64,000 nt of DNA from Trogon surrucura. Taxonomy: Eukaryota; Chordata; Aves; Trogoniformes; Trogonidae. A program made the position numbers and the translations under genes. This document shows positions 13,315 to 25,200 of this stretch, one piece after another (within the stretch, counting starts at the first letter, position 1; every line of letters begins with the position of its first letter). Under the pieces are notes generated by a model. It was not told the origin of the DNA. It saw only the letters and a program-made list of their open reading frames with translations, and did no database searches. The stretch covers positions 110,186,622-110,250,621 of the forward strand of contig CM036618.1 of the NCBI GenBank assembly GCA_020746105.1, given 5' to 3'.

Positions 13315-14172
13315 TGTGGGCAATGTGCTGCCATTCAGAGAGACCTAGACAGGCTGGAGGGTTAGGCAAGGAAAAAATTTATGAAATGCAACAAGGGCAA
13401 GCGTAGAGTCTGGCATCTGGAAAAGAACAACCCCAAGTACCAGTATAGGTTGGGGACTGACCTGTTGGAGACCAGGGTAGCGAAAAGGGACCTGGGAGTT
13501 CTAGTGGACAGCAGGATGGCCATGAGCCAGCAATGTGCCCTCGTGGCCAAGAAGGTCAATGGCATCCTGGGGTGTATTAGAAGGGATGTGGCTAGTAGGT
13601 TGAGAGAGGTTCTCCTCCCCCTTTACTCTGCCCTGGTGAGGCCACATCTGGAATATTGTGTCCAGTTCTGGGCCCCTCAGTTCAAGAAGGACAGGGAGCT
13701 GCTTGAGAGAGTCCAGCGCAGAGCCGCAGAGATGATGAAGGGAGTGGAGCATCTCCCTTATGAGGAAAGGCTGAAGGAGCTGGGTCTCTTTAGCTTGGAG
13801 AAAAGGAGGCTGAGGGGTGACCTCATTAACGTTTATAAATATGTCAAGGGGGAGTGTCAGGAGGACGGAGCCAGGCTCTTCTCAGTGATGTCCAATGATA
13901 GGACAAGGGGCAATGGGCACAAGCTGGAGCATAGGATGTTCCACAAAAACACTAGGAAAAACTTTTTCACTATGAAGGTGAGAGAGCACTGGCACAGGCT
14001 GCCCAGGGAGGTTGTGGAGTCTCCTTCTCTGGAGACATTCAAAACCCACCTGGACGCGTTAGTGTGCAATCTACTGTAGGTGATCCTGCTCTGGTGGGGG
14101 GCTAGACTAGATGATCTTTTGAGGTCCCTTCTAACCTCTGACATTCTGTGATTCTGTGTAATTCTGTGAAGG
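13315..14172 (+). mobile_element. CR1 LINE, 5'-truncated copy (group I)
   Basis: A CR1 copy of roughly 0.86 kb that begins just downstream of the RT catalytic region; the first recognisable protein sequence is an [13 protein letters not shown] stretch read out of a damaged frame. It runs through the polyprotein C-terminus, a short 3' UTR with CTACTGTAGGTGATCCTG, and a tail of ATTCTGTG units. The GGAGACATTCAAAACC block and the ATTCTGTG tail are shared with the copies at 17457-17672 and 42000-42092, and together these define what I call group I. The open frame is described separately. Confidence 0.95.
13381..14079 (+). pseudogene. CR1 RT polyprotein, C-terminal 232 codons (remnant)
   Basis: This open frame encodes the region after the RT catalytic core of CR1 ORF2. 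Visible landmarks include the [14 protein letters not shown] segment (about residues 75-90), the ERVQRRA segment (about 105-115), [15 protein letters not shown] (about 135-150) and [17 protein letters not shown] near the end. It stops where other CR1 copies stop. The ATG is not a genuine start: the homologous frame continues upstream and is broken by a TAG at 13363-13365, where CR1 normally has a tryptophan codon. The catalytic YLDL/FADD motifs lie upstream of the truncation and are absent, so no enzyme can be made. Having 232 codons without a stop suggests a fairly young insertion. Confidence 0.9.
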
Positions 14173-14753
14173 GTGAAGTCTTATTCAGAATTAAAACAGA
14201 AAAATGTAAAGCATTAGTTAACTTGCCTGCAGTCTTCAGATGAGAAAGCTGACATGGCATCAGGCACTTTGGGTAGCTGATATAAAACCATTTAATTTAA
14301 GACAATAAACTAGTTTTCAGCTTTCCTACATTACCAATATTCTTATCTGTGTCTCCTACAAGCCCACTGCAGATCAAAGCAAGTGCACTTGTGACATGTG
14401 CCCCGATCAGCGAGGTCCAAAGTCCTTCATCTCCAGCTGACACTTGACATCTGTATATTTGCTCTGTTAAACCTCCCGTATGAGCACACTCTTGGTGACC
14501 GTGGTGTGCTGTCCCACAGTGTGCATCAGGGACTTAGTCTCCATAAGCTGTGTGGGTACAGCTTTCCCTTCATGGGAAAAAACCACGTAGGTTGCCCATT
14601 GAGGGAAGGGATGTAGATGTAGGATAGCTGAGAAGGGCTCAAGTGTTTTCTCCCCTGAGCATGTCCTGACTCGCCAGCTGACATCTGACCCCAGTGGCAG
14701 GAGCCCCCGATGGCTTTTTTGCTCTTTATTGCCTACACACATCTGGACATTTT

Positions 14754-15067
14754 CATAGAATCGTAGAATGATTGCAGTTGGAAAAGACCTTTACAATCAT
14801 CAAGTCCAACCATTAACCTAGCACTGCCAGGACCACCACTAAGCCATGTCCCTAAGCACCTCATCTACGTGTCTTTTAAATACCTGCAGGGATGGTGATT
14901 CAACCACTTCCCTGGGTAGCCTGTCCCAATGCTTATCAACGCTGCCTGTGAAAATTTTTTTCCTAATATCCAACTAAACCTCTCCTGGCGCAACTTGAGG
15001 CTGTTTCCTCTTGTTATCACTTGTCATTTGAGAGAAGAGACCAACTCCCACCTCGCTACAACCTCCA
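14754..15067 (-). mobile_element. CR1 LINE 3' end (group III)
   Basis: Reverse-strand CR1 fragment. On the + strand it starts with the tail as CATAGAATCGTAGAATGATT. It runs through a 3' UTR with AGTCCAACCATTAACC and into the C-terminal coding end, which includes a GGGTAGCCTGTCCCAATGC block. It lies about 0.6 kb downstream of the group I copy, in opposite orientation. It shares its UTR type with the copies at 16002, 29990, 40132, 42156 and 54531. Confidence 0.92.
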
Positions 15068-16001
15068 CAAACTTCCTCTGCCCACGCTTCCTGTGCACTC
15101 TGTGACTCATGCACTTTCCTTGTCAAAGATCTGGAGTATCTGAGCAGCATGATGCTGTTTTTCTTTTGACTTAACAAAAATCTGTGATATGCAGGAAGTC
15201 ATGTAGAATTACAACAAATACATCAGAATGCAAATCACATTTCCAAATTGTGTTTATGCTAAAAAATACCTCAGTATCCAGTTTTAAAATGAAGCCATAT
15301 ATTAGCTTTGGCTATACAAAATAGGAGCCATCTTAGAGTGTATTAGTTTAAATGGTTTCACCATCCAAAAATCTCTGTTTGCCTCTATCTTTTAAAATAT
15401 TCCCACTCCAGGGCCCTTTTTATGCCTTGCTTCATACTCATGGGGGATGTTTAGGGCTGTTATGGAAGCATTATTGAAAATGAAAATGTATCTGACTGTA
15501 ATAATCAAAATACCTTAGCCTTCAAAATTTGCATGTGTTACTGGAAATTGCTAACTCAGTATCACCTGAAATGCTTATTTGCTAACTCAGCAAACAGGGA
15601 GTTAGTTGTACCTATTACCAGAACAATGCCTACACACGGAGATTTGCCTGTTGAAAATCACTGGAGGGCATCAGAAAAATGAGGAAGAATGTCAGGACTA
15701 ATTGAAATGAACTGCCACACCGCAGTTTTATTCCTCAGCCTGAAGAAGGTTGGAGAAACAAACTTAAAAAAAAAATGCGCAGTGCAAAGAAGAGCATTAT
15801 ATACTTGTGTATTGATGGCAATTAAATCTGTGCTCTTCCAACCAGTAGTGTCATTTGGTGGGGAGAGTGTCGGTCACTCTGACCCAAATAGGTCATTTTT
15901 GGAGGGTAAAGCCAGCAACCAGGGTTCCCCTCAAAAAGGAGCAGAAGCTGATGAACTTGTTTGAGCACAGCACTGGCTGCCAGGACTGGCTGGTCCTGGT
16001 G
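15068..16001. other. Non-coding spacer between CR1 copies
   Basis: AT-rich sequence in which I recognise no gene, RNA or repeat family. Confidence 0.6.
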
Positions 16002-16141
16002 TCACAGAATCAGAGAATTGCCCACATTCGAAAAGACCTTTAAGATCATCGAGTCCAATCATTAACCTATCACTGACAAATCCTTGACTAAACTATATCC
16101 CTGAGCACTAGGTCTATCTGATTCTTAAATATCTCCAGGTG
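16002..16141 (-). mobile_element. CR1 LINE 3' UTR fragment (group III)
   Basis: A 140-base reverse-strand fragment holding only the CR1 tail (CACAGAATCAGAGAATTG) and the adjoining 3' UTR with AGTCCAATCATTAACC. It ends abruptly within the UTR, so it is either an extremely 5'-truncated insertion or the remains of a broken copy. Its divergence from the sister copies suggests age. Confidence 0.88.
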
Positions 16142-17456
16142 TAAATGACTATGGGGCCAGGCCCTTGCCCCATGTACAGCACATAATTTAATCCTACACT
16201 GGACTCCAGACCTGACTGTAAGTCACTTTGCTGGGATGGTGGAGGCATCTGTTGCCAGCAGCATCCTCCCTGAATGCTGTGGGATGATGCCGGTGGGGTG
16301 AGGGCACTGCCGTGTGCTGGGTGTCTCCAGGTCTCAGCTCATGCCCCACTCCCCGGCACCTTTATATGATTCGCATCCAGAGCTTCAGCTTCCTCATCCT
16401 AACAAGGAAGACCTGCTGAGAAGTTGAACTGTTGGATTTTTTAAAAAAATTTTTTCAATTTTTTTTACTTGAGGAGTCAATATCAGTGAGATCTGAACTG
16501 AGAGTGTTCTTCAACCTACTTATCACCTATGCTCCAGAATCATTGGAGAGCAACACTCCAAAGATTAAAAGCCAGTTTTTGTACTGACAGATGAATTGGT
16601 ATGTACTATATCCTGGTACCAAGTAGAAGTGGGGGGATGGAGAAAACAGAGTTGGATACTCCTTCAAGGTGGACAACAAAAGCACACAAGCTGCAGTAAG
16701 AATGTCCCCACTGGAAATAGTAAATCTCTCCATGAACAGGTGCAGTGCTGGATGCCCGGGATCTCCTTCCTGACTGTTCTCAAAAGACAGCTGAATGGTA
16801 CTGTACAACCTGCCCTTACCTGACAGGTAGCCCTGCCTGGACAGGGAGTAGGACGTGGGACCTCCACAGCCACATCCAGCCTGATGGAGTCTCAGGACAC
16901 CTGGGAGAGGATGTGCTCCTTCACGCCTTGCTGAGTTCATCCCATAAATGGATGGTACTCACCTCTTACAGACTCAAGATCACAGTGGTCATGACATGAA
17001 AAAATAACATACACCTTTTTTATAAAACTGGCAAGTAAAGCAGTGACAGTAAGCATGTTTCTTGTCTGATACCTCAGCATCTTTTTATTCTCCTCTCTGC
17101 CCAAATGGCATGTCAGGAGCTAACACTGCCTTCAACCGACAGTGGGATATTGGGGTTGCTGTGGCAGTGATCTAAACCTACAGCTGTTTCCTTTTGCTGC
17201 TGTTCATCTGCTCACACTTCGGATGCACCATTTCCAGCTGTACTTGCTGTTCCACAACAGCTTTTAATGCTCTTCTGGGGAAGGTGCTAGGTAGGAGGAC
17301 AGGTAACGAGCTCAGCTATGTAAAATATTCTTGAAGTTCAGTGGAGATTTGTTTCCTCTTTCCCCACTCAAGTCCCTCTTCCTCCCACACAGTAGGCTTC
17401 TTAGTCACCTTGACACCATCAGGGCTTGTGTGTTCAGTCGTTTCCAAAGGTATTTG
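16142..17456. other. Non-coding spacer, moderately GC-richer patch
   Basis: Around 16590-16990 the sequence is less AT-rich and stays open for 137 codons on the minus strand (16940 to 16527). The translation has no recognisable domain and overlaps other open frames on both strands, so I do not call a gene. The remainder shows nothing identifiable. Confidence 0.5.
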
Positions 17457-17672
17457 GGTGACAGAGCACTGGAACAGGCTGCCCAGGGAGGTTGTGGAAT
17501 CTCCTTCTTTGGAGACATTCAAAACCCGCCTGGACGTGTTCCTGTGCGCTCTACTGCAGGTGATCCTGCTCTGGTGGGGGGGTTGGACTAGATGATCTTT
17601 GAGGTCCCTTCCAACCTCTAACATTCTGTGATTCTGTAATTCTGTGATTCTGTGATTCTGTGATTCTGTGAT
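17457..17672 (+). mobile_element. CR1 LINE 3' end (group I)
   Basis: A short forward CR1 fragment with the last coding codons (GAGCACTGGAACAGGCTGCC, then GGAGACATTCAAAACC) and the 3' UTR (CTACTGCAGGTGATCCTG, AGGTCCCTTCCAACC). It ends in at least four ATTCTGTG units. It is very close in sequence to the end of the copy at 13315-14172, so both probably derive from one subfamily. Confidence 0.95.
17632..17671 (+). repeat. (ATTCTGTG)n CR1 terminal repeat
   Basis: Four to five units of the 8-base repeat that ends CR1 elements in place of poly(A). In the known CR1 family this terminus is thought to be recognised by the RT during target-primed reverse transcription. The length here suggests limited decay or slippage expansion. 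Confidence 0.92.
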
Positions 17673-19725
17673 CAATGGACAGACACTAGCAGTGCAGAGG
17701 TCTTGTCCTGGCAGGAATGCAGGGCTGATGTGCACAATCTCCTGAGCTCACCGTGCTGGGATTTAACCACCGTGCTGGGTTTTAACCACCTTGCCTCCCT
17801 GCTTCCTGGTGGTGTGTCAGCTCAGGATGAAAGCAGAAACTGAAGCTTTAGCCCCAGTGCCTTCAGTCTGAATGTGCAACCTTAATTAAAATCTCCATCA
17901 AATCATAGACCTGCCTGTGCTCACACTATTACAATATTACAAGCTCCCTATGTTTCTGCTACAGTTCCTTATGGTATTTGAGTTTTCTCATTAAATCCAG
18001 ACCAAATAGCCACATTTTTTCACATAAATTTTAACAGGTTAGAGGTCTCCTAGTTTCAACGCAGGCAATTTGCTTGACATGTCTCTCATACTTTCCAATT
18101 ATAAAATCCATTTTACTCCAGTATCTTAGAGCTTGTTATTAATGTCATCTTAATGCAAAGAAACTGAATGGAGCTTAAAGAATGCATATATTTTTACTCC
18201 CCATGAACAGACCATATCATGATTTACCTAGCTTGGTCAGTACTAATTTCCTGCTGTTTCATCCCCCCATGGCAATTTCAAAGTCAGTTACTTTAAAGAC
18301 ATTCTGAAGGTCATAAACAAAGTGTTTTTTCGCAGTTGTCTATGGCAGGGTATAATACAGGGGCAGAAACTGTGCATCGGTTTGTGTTCTCCAAGGAGTA
18401 ATGGTAGCAACACTATGTAGACATTTCATCCACCCTTGAATCAGGATGGGGGTGTGTTGTCTTTTTGTTTTCCCTCTAGACAGTTCCTTCACAACACAGT
18501 GCTGTCCTGAGCATGACTGTTAAACTTGCACACAGGATGGGTGGGATCAGGCTGTGTTCATCGTTGCTCACTCCTTGCAGGGGCTACTTAGGGTCACTGG
18601 ATACCACGAAACACCAGGCTTCAAAGGATTGGTTAGATTATGAAGTCAAATCCCATGTATATGCCTTTTCCTGTTCGATTCAAACTACAAAGTCAGGGTC
18701 AACAATTAATCTGCTAGAAAGATCCGCTAAAGATTTGTACTCCAGTTTGTTATCTAGCAAAGAGAATAACTGGTTACATCAAATGGTGCTATTAAAGAGA
18801 AAGTTTATGCTCATGGTCTCCTGTCTGGTTGTGGAATCTATACTGCATTTTAAAGAACACATCTGTCACATCTATGCAAAACCCAGAAATTCTGAATAAA
18901 ACTTGGATGTTTGCTGGTTTCCCCTACTCAGACCCTGAAGAAATCCCTGTATGTGCTGATTGTCTGGAAATACTGAGAAGTCACAGCTTTTTCGGGAGTT
19001 AACAGCCACAGCAGTTTCCCAGCATCTAACTATTCCTGTTGCTGATTTTCCCTGAATTCACTGACATTCTTTTATTAGCAGATGCTCTAGTGACTACAAA
19101 CACAACCTTGAAGGAACAACCTGCTAAGCTGTTTTGCTCCTACGAATAGCAGGAAACAGAGAACAAAATTACTACTGCCCTTTCACTGTTGTGGCACTAG
19201 TCCTACACACTACATTCAGGATTTCTGTTGATGAATTTCCTGGCACTTTTGCAGAAGAAGGGGTTAACTCAGGAGGTGACTCAGCCCAGTCCAAGGTAGT
19301 TACAGAACTTCTTGGTTTGTGTCTGGAATTACTGAGAGTTTTAGTTTTGTGGTGTCTATTCCCCCTCCTTTTCTGAAGTCTTTGGACCCTTAGTTATGTT
19401 ATAATTCAATGGATTGCAGCTAATTAGTTATAAATCACCAGGTTACTTAATTATAAATGAAGCAGTGCACAGATCAGATGAAGTTTAGCTGTGACAAAAT
19501 CACAGCTTAGAGCTTCATGCAGCTGCACCTGGATGGCTGCCACCACCCTGGCTAAGTCTGGCTTGCAGTTAGCTCAGGGCTCTCCCCACTTCACTGCAAT
19601 CTGTGGTACGGATACACCTTCTAGGAGGAATAACTTATTTTAGACAAGAGAGAAAGCAGTCAAGAAAGAACAAAGTGTGTTAAGCTCTGGGGCCCCCAGT
19701 GTAAGAAAGACTCGGACCTGCTCAA
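17673..19725. other. AT-rich non-coding stretch, no gene recognised
   Basis: A 19-base tandem duplication sits near its start (listed separately). A 128-codon open frame at 18513-18899 shows no domain and no flanking splice logic that I can defend. Nothing else is identifiable. Confidence 0.55.
17749..17786. repeat. Two-copy 19-bp tandem duplication
   Basis: Units at 17749-17767 and 17768-17786 both read CACCGTGCTGGG followed by ATTTAAC or TTTTAAC. They differ by one base, and a third CACC begins directly after. Confidence 0.92.
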
Positions 19726-19849
19726 GCAGGTCTAGAAGTGTTCAAGGCCAGGCTGGATGGGACTCTGAGCAACCTGGTCTAGTGGGAGGTGTTCCTGCCC
19801 ATGCCTTTGAGGTCCCTTCCAACCCAAACCATTCTCCGATTCTGTGATA
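19726..19849 (+). mobile_element. CR1 LINE 3' end (group II)
   Basis: A short forward fragment with GAAGTGTTCAAGGCCAGGCT, the 3' UTR block AGGTCCCTTCCAACCC and a decayed tail (ATTCTCCGATTCTGTGAT). Part of the UTR between CCTGCCCATG and AGGTCCC, normally containing GGTTGGAACTAGATGATC, is deleted relative to sister copies. Confidence 0.92.
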
Positions 19850-21157
19850 AAGTCTATATAAAACTTACTAAAGAGCATGTGTTGCACGTGCTGCATTGCT
19901 CCTGTGCTGAACATGAAATCTAGGGGTTTATTTAATGGTTGCCAGTCCCACCAAATCAATGACTGGCTCAAAGGGCATAATTTTAGTAGATGTTGACCCC
20001 CAGAAAAACACCCGGAGTCTCTAAAGATCTGAAGAGGCAGTGCAGGGACATGCAAGGCACAGACCCCATGAGAAAAATAGTAGTGCAGGTCTAACATATC
20101 CTGAGACTAAGGTCATAATAAGAAGGTCAGAGGACAACGAGCTGCAGGAAAAAAAAATAAATGAGTGCTGAGCATTTATCTGTGAAAGATCTTTGCTTGG
20201 AAAAAAACCCACAGTGATAATTATCATATTATCGTTTTCCCCATATTCATATAAATGCTAAATAGAATTCCATTATTCAGATTAGCACTTCTCACTGCAA
20301 GGGGACACAATGTTAATTCAGTCTCTGTTCAGTCTTTATAATAAATTGCTAAGCCACCATCAAACAAAACCAGCTTTGTTTTGGAAAATGACAGTTTCCA
20401 GAGCAGTTGTCTCACATAACTTTAATGCCTACTTTTTAAATTGCTCTGTATTTAAATGCCACTTATTATGAAGGCAATTGGAGTGCTTAAACATTTTTCG
20501 TGAATCAGAAATATCTCCTTCAACTTTATCCAGCACAAGTGGATGTGCTTATTGCTGCATAATGAAGAAAAGTGTCATACCTCTATGAAATCATGTATCT
20601 TTCTCCATGATTCTTCAAAAGACGCAAGAACTTCCAAACAGTCTTCTTTTCTGGGGATAAATAATGCACAATTTCCATTAGAACTAACTAAACAGTATTA
20701 AAATTAATTTGATTATGTCTCTTTAGTCTTCTTCCTACGATTATAACTTTGTCAGTGCTTTCACACATACAAATAGGGAATTGTTTCCCTGGCTGTTTAA
20801 GACACAGCTGACAGTAAGAGCCATATTCTCATGTAACAGGGGTGTTTGGCATGACTGTCATCCTTTGCATTTCTCCACTCACTGGTCACTTGTTCCCAAA
20901 TTTTGGTCAGAAGTGTCACACGGTGGCTGCCCCTTGCAGCGAGCAGACAAGCCCTAGCCCATGGTTTGGAGATTCTGCCAGGGATTTATGCAGGATGGGC
21001 AAAGAGGGGAAATGGGATGCTGACTTTTGTAATATCATGTGCTGGCTGGCCAGGCCAGAGGCATGGCGAAAGGGACAGTCTTGATGTGGGTTTGTGGTGC
21101 TTGACCCCAGTGGGGAACTTTTAATCACTTTGAGACATTCAAGGACATTTTACCTTG

Positions 21158-21159
<2 letters not shown>

Positions 21160-21194
<35 letters not shown>
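21160..21194. repeat. T35 homopolymer run
   Basis: Thirty-five consecutive T residues, the longest homopolymer in the window. CR1 does not end in poly(A) and birds have few poly(A)-tailed retroposons, so a run this long is unusual here. No retroposed body was recognised on the complementary strand downstream of it. It will be length-unstable in sequencing and in vivo. Confidence 0.95.
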
Positions 21195-21196
<2 letters not shown>

Positions 21197-22093
21197 GAGA
21201 AACAGCATAATTTGAATGGCTCTATTTGCAATTAAGACTTGCCCTGCCCTTAAGGTACTCATACCCAGATGTCTGGATTAAAGGGATCAGGTAATTTACA
21301 GGTTGTGGGCGAGATGTTTTGTAGTGTGGTCATTTTCTCAGTTGACATATCCTTTTACATGAACTCTTTATTTGAACGTATTTGATCAAGTGCAACTGTT
21401 ACAATCCTAGAAATCGGTGTTCTTCTCCTAAGCAGGATGAAGGCAGGCATCTTACTGTGCAAATACCCTGAGAAATCCTGAGAAACCTGATAAAGCCTAA
21501 TGCATAGGCGGGGAGGAACTGGCTTCTGTGTATCTCTCCACACGGGTCTCTGAGGGCAAGTTTTACTTCACATGCATGTACACATATCTGTGACACATAT
21601 ACACAATTTCCCCTCCCTCCTTTTTCAATGGTTTCCAATTCTCTTACATTCAGAGTCACCTGGACTGAAATTCTTGTCTCTGGTTTCTTCTGTACCCTTC
21701 ACACGATGAATTATGTCATTTCCAGAGTGCAAGTCATGAAATACAAACTGTTCAGTGAAGCAGTAAAGCAGTTTTTTCTCTGCAAACATTTGCTGCTGGA
21801 ATTTAAACAAAAATCCTTTGGGTTCCACTATGCCGAGAGACTTAATATCCTGTCACACTTTTTCTTATATTTAAAAATTAATGACTTATATTTGCAGTCA
21901 CTCTTGCATCACAACATTCTTGCTTGCAATCAATTCCTTGTACTCTCTCTGTGATGCACCTTGCCACTATTTCTGATGATGGTCCAATTCTCAGACTCCA
22001 AGTAATGGAGAATGAGGAGTTTCTTTCATTTTTTACAAGTTGATTTATTCACTCCTACTAAGCATTTGCTCCAGTTGGTATCTCCGGTTGTCT

Positions 22094-22160
22094 AATATAT
22101 ATATATATATATATGTACACACACAGATATATCTATATTTACAGGCATATATATATATGC
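22094..22160. repeat. TA/CA/TA compound microsatellite
   Basis: About ten TA units at 22094-22114 are followed by GTACACACACAG, then ATATATCTATATTTACAGGC, then a second TA block near 22148-22158. The TA parts are self-complementary and could extrude as a cruciform. Confidence 0.92.
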
Positions 22161-22216
22161 TGTTAATTAAATGTTGCAATACGGTATGACCTTCACAACA
22201 AGCTGTTTGATTACTA

Positions 22217-22246
22217 GGATTCATTCCATTAGACTGAAATGAATCC
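22217..22246. repeat. Short inverted repeat (9-bp stem)
   Basis: GGATTCATT at 22217-22225 and its exact complement AATGAATCC at 22238-22246 enclose a 12-base loop. No associated RNA family is recognised; chance is likely. Confidence 0.6.
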
Positions 22247-25200
22247 AGACCAAGGAAAAAGGTACATGCTTTACTTTGGATAGTGTTATTTTGGCAGCTT
22301 CTTTGGAGTCTGTTTGTTGTCCTTGCCAGTGTTACCTTCAAAGTAACAGAAGGGAATGACATATCAATGAGGCAAGAAAATAAGTCATTTGGTCAAACTG
22401 TAAAGACATCTACTGCTAGGGCAAAGTAAATGATATCTCTTGCCATGACTGAAGCCTAGTCATGCTGTGTAAATGATAATCTTCCAACTCCCTTGATTTA
22501 TTTCCAGTTTTAGCCTACTGAGCTAGATTTCCCACTGCCTTTTCTGATGTGGCAGACAAATATTTTTATTCAAACTCAGGAGCGTCCTGCTTTGCTCTTA
22601 TTGCAATAACTGCATGAGATGCAAATACTGACTCAAATTGGTTTTTAAATATGCTCTATATCAATGGGTAACTTCCCTCAAAAAGATATACCAGCATGTA
22701 CCTAATGTAAGTAACGCAAACCATTCATATAAATATAGTAAATGTTTAACTACGTTCATTAAAAGGTTCCTTAGTAAAGAGGCAGTTAAAGGTTTTGTAG
22801 CAATCCAGGTACCAAGGTGTTGAGAGGCTGATTGCAAAAAAATGGATAAGCCTTGTACCTCATGGTCAGTAATACTGATGAAGAAACAAAGATTTCTTTA
22901 TGCAGCACGATGAAAAGCCATGTTTTAGTGCAAGATTTAAGACAATAATTAGCAGACAATAACTTCAACAAGAAAATATGCTGCCTAGAGTCAAAATCAC
23001 ATGTTGAATGAAAGGCCATATAGACATTACCTTGAAAAGCCAAGGGACAGAAGCATGGATAGAGAGAAGGAATATGTCTGTACCTTCTTTATCCAGGGCT
23101 AAGTAAACTATAGGGAATAAAACAAACCCACGTTCCCAGAATCAAGCTCTAGGCTGCCTATGTCTCCTTGAATTATTAATCAGATTCCCAGATGCAATCT
23201 GGTGCAATGCCAGCAAGACCAGTGGTGCCAAGAGTGGGGTCTCCCATGTGTATGCATGTGTATAAGGTCAGCCAGATAGAACCTGGGAGGAATATCCTTC
23301 CCACGTTAAATAACAACCCAACAAAATGTCCTGCAGAAATAGGAGGATACCAGCAGAATTTCAGGGCAAACTGTACCATGCCTCTGGTTTTACCAACTTG
23401 ACCGTTCCATCAGAAACCTGTGGGGTGGGTTGTATAAGGAGACTGGAAGTCCTAAGAACCAAGTCTCCTCAGCAACGTGAGCTCTGTCTTGTAAGGTGAC
23501 CAGCTCTAGAGCAGTCCTGGTGCTGCAGCTGCTCAGGAGATGGGAGCCCGCATCACCCAGGTGCCAGCCTGCTGATCTCTTCAAGGTCTCAGGCTGGCCA
23601 AGGCTTCTCCCACCAGCTCCTCCAGTCCGCACACAAGTTTGGCTTCTCATTATCACCCACAGATTTCTTGTTTTATTCAGCAATTACTTGCACTTGGAGG
23701 AGCTCGTTCATTGCCAGCACTCGTATTTCCCAAATTACTTTATTCTCTTTTGGCAGGAAATTCTAGAAGCTCATTCTGATTTCCTTTGTGAAAATTTCAC
23801 TTTTTCAGCTTTCTCTCTCATTCTGTAGATTTCTTTATGGTGCGTTTGGTCTGGAAATGAGCTGGAGTTCCTTGTGCCACTGAACTGAAGTCACTTGCAA
23901 CCTGCATTTGCCTGGGGTCTTTCCTGTTATGTTGATGCTACACCAGCAGAGATGAACTGGGATGGATGAGACATCCCACATGTCTCTGTCCTGTGTACTA
24001 CGGTCCCTTCCAACATTTGTGCTTTACCGAATCAATCCCCAGGTCCTTGTTTTTGAGGGGATGCTGAGGACAGAGTGCAGGACAGGGGACAGGAGGTCAG
24101 GCAGACACGGGCTGGGCTGCCAGCCTTATTGAGACGATTTTGAGGGACTGGGGATGAAGCCAGTGTCACTTGTTGCACCCGTAACAACTGGAGGCACAGG
24201 GTCCAAGGTAGTTTCATTATCTTCCTGTCCAGTCAGTTAGCCAACAGACATTAAATAGACAAATGCACCCCAAGTCTGTCAATATTTTTTTAGGGTGTGC
24301 TGAGGAAGGATGAGTACCAAGCCCACAAAGATGTCAACATAAACGCATAGAGTGTAATCAACACGAAGTTTAGGAAAAGAACTGTGTTTATCCTTTTTTT
24401 TTTTTTCTGCTTCCAGAATTTTAAAGGACTAATTTGTCTAACAAACTTGTAAAGAAATTGGATATCCTGGAAAACTACTTTCAAAAGGTTAATTTTTAAT
24501 GAATTTTTTTTTTTTTATTTTGAACACTGGTGGAAATATCAAATAGGAGAAGTTAGTCACATCACCACCATTTTCTAGCTCATCATTGCCTTGGCAATCT
24601 TTAAAAGTTTATCTCCAGTTCATAAAGTAATTTGAAACATCCCTGTTACCTTCATAAATATGTTCATAGCTTTCTGAAACCACCTGACCACAAGCTCTTT
24701 AAAACTAAAGATAAGCATTTTTCTAAAGTTGAATTACCCTGACCCACATTAAAATGCCTGAAAATGAGTGCAGCCTATCCTGGTAAGCAGTTACATTCCA
24801 AACTGTATTGCTGCCTAGGCTTCAACATCTTGTGAACACCTGAGGATGAGGAAAAGATGCTGTCAATTACTGGTTTAAGAATCACGGTTCTTCGGATTTT
24901 GGAACACCCTGGATCTCTTAAAGGCTGTTGGTACCAGTGACGTATGGCTCAACTTTACTGTTGTGTGCCCCCTGATGCTCAAAACTTCAAGGCAAATCTT
25001 AGCATCCTCTCCCTGTCAAACACCACTTTCTGAAATGAGTTTTCTGAAGTATATGATTTCTGTAATGGTTTGCTACTTAGCCTGGCCCTGCAAGAGTAAT
25101 TCTTTCTTGGGGAGCAGAGACAGGCTTCACTATCAATGGATTTGGAACAGCATGGGTCATTTCATTTTACTTTTTTTTTTCCTTTCTAGCAGTGCAACAA

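Noticed and set aside
16527..16940. 137-codon open frame on the minus strand
   Set aside because: It overlaps open frames on the other strand and in other phases, the pattern of a locally GC-richer patch and not of coding sequence.
18513..18899. 128-codon open frame on the plus strand
   Set aside because: No recognisable family, no splice or promoter context, unremarkable composition.
21130..21160. GAGACATTCAAGGAC before the T35 run, resembling a CR1 coding-end word
   Set aside because: Similarity ends after about 15 bases and the rest of the CR1 3' end is absent.
23985..24030. GGTCCCTTCCAAC word resembling the CR1 3' UTR
   Set aside because: The match does not extend: no GGTTGGACTAGATGATC before it and no ATTCTRTG tail after it, so a CR1 call is not supported.
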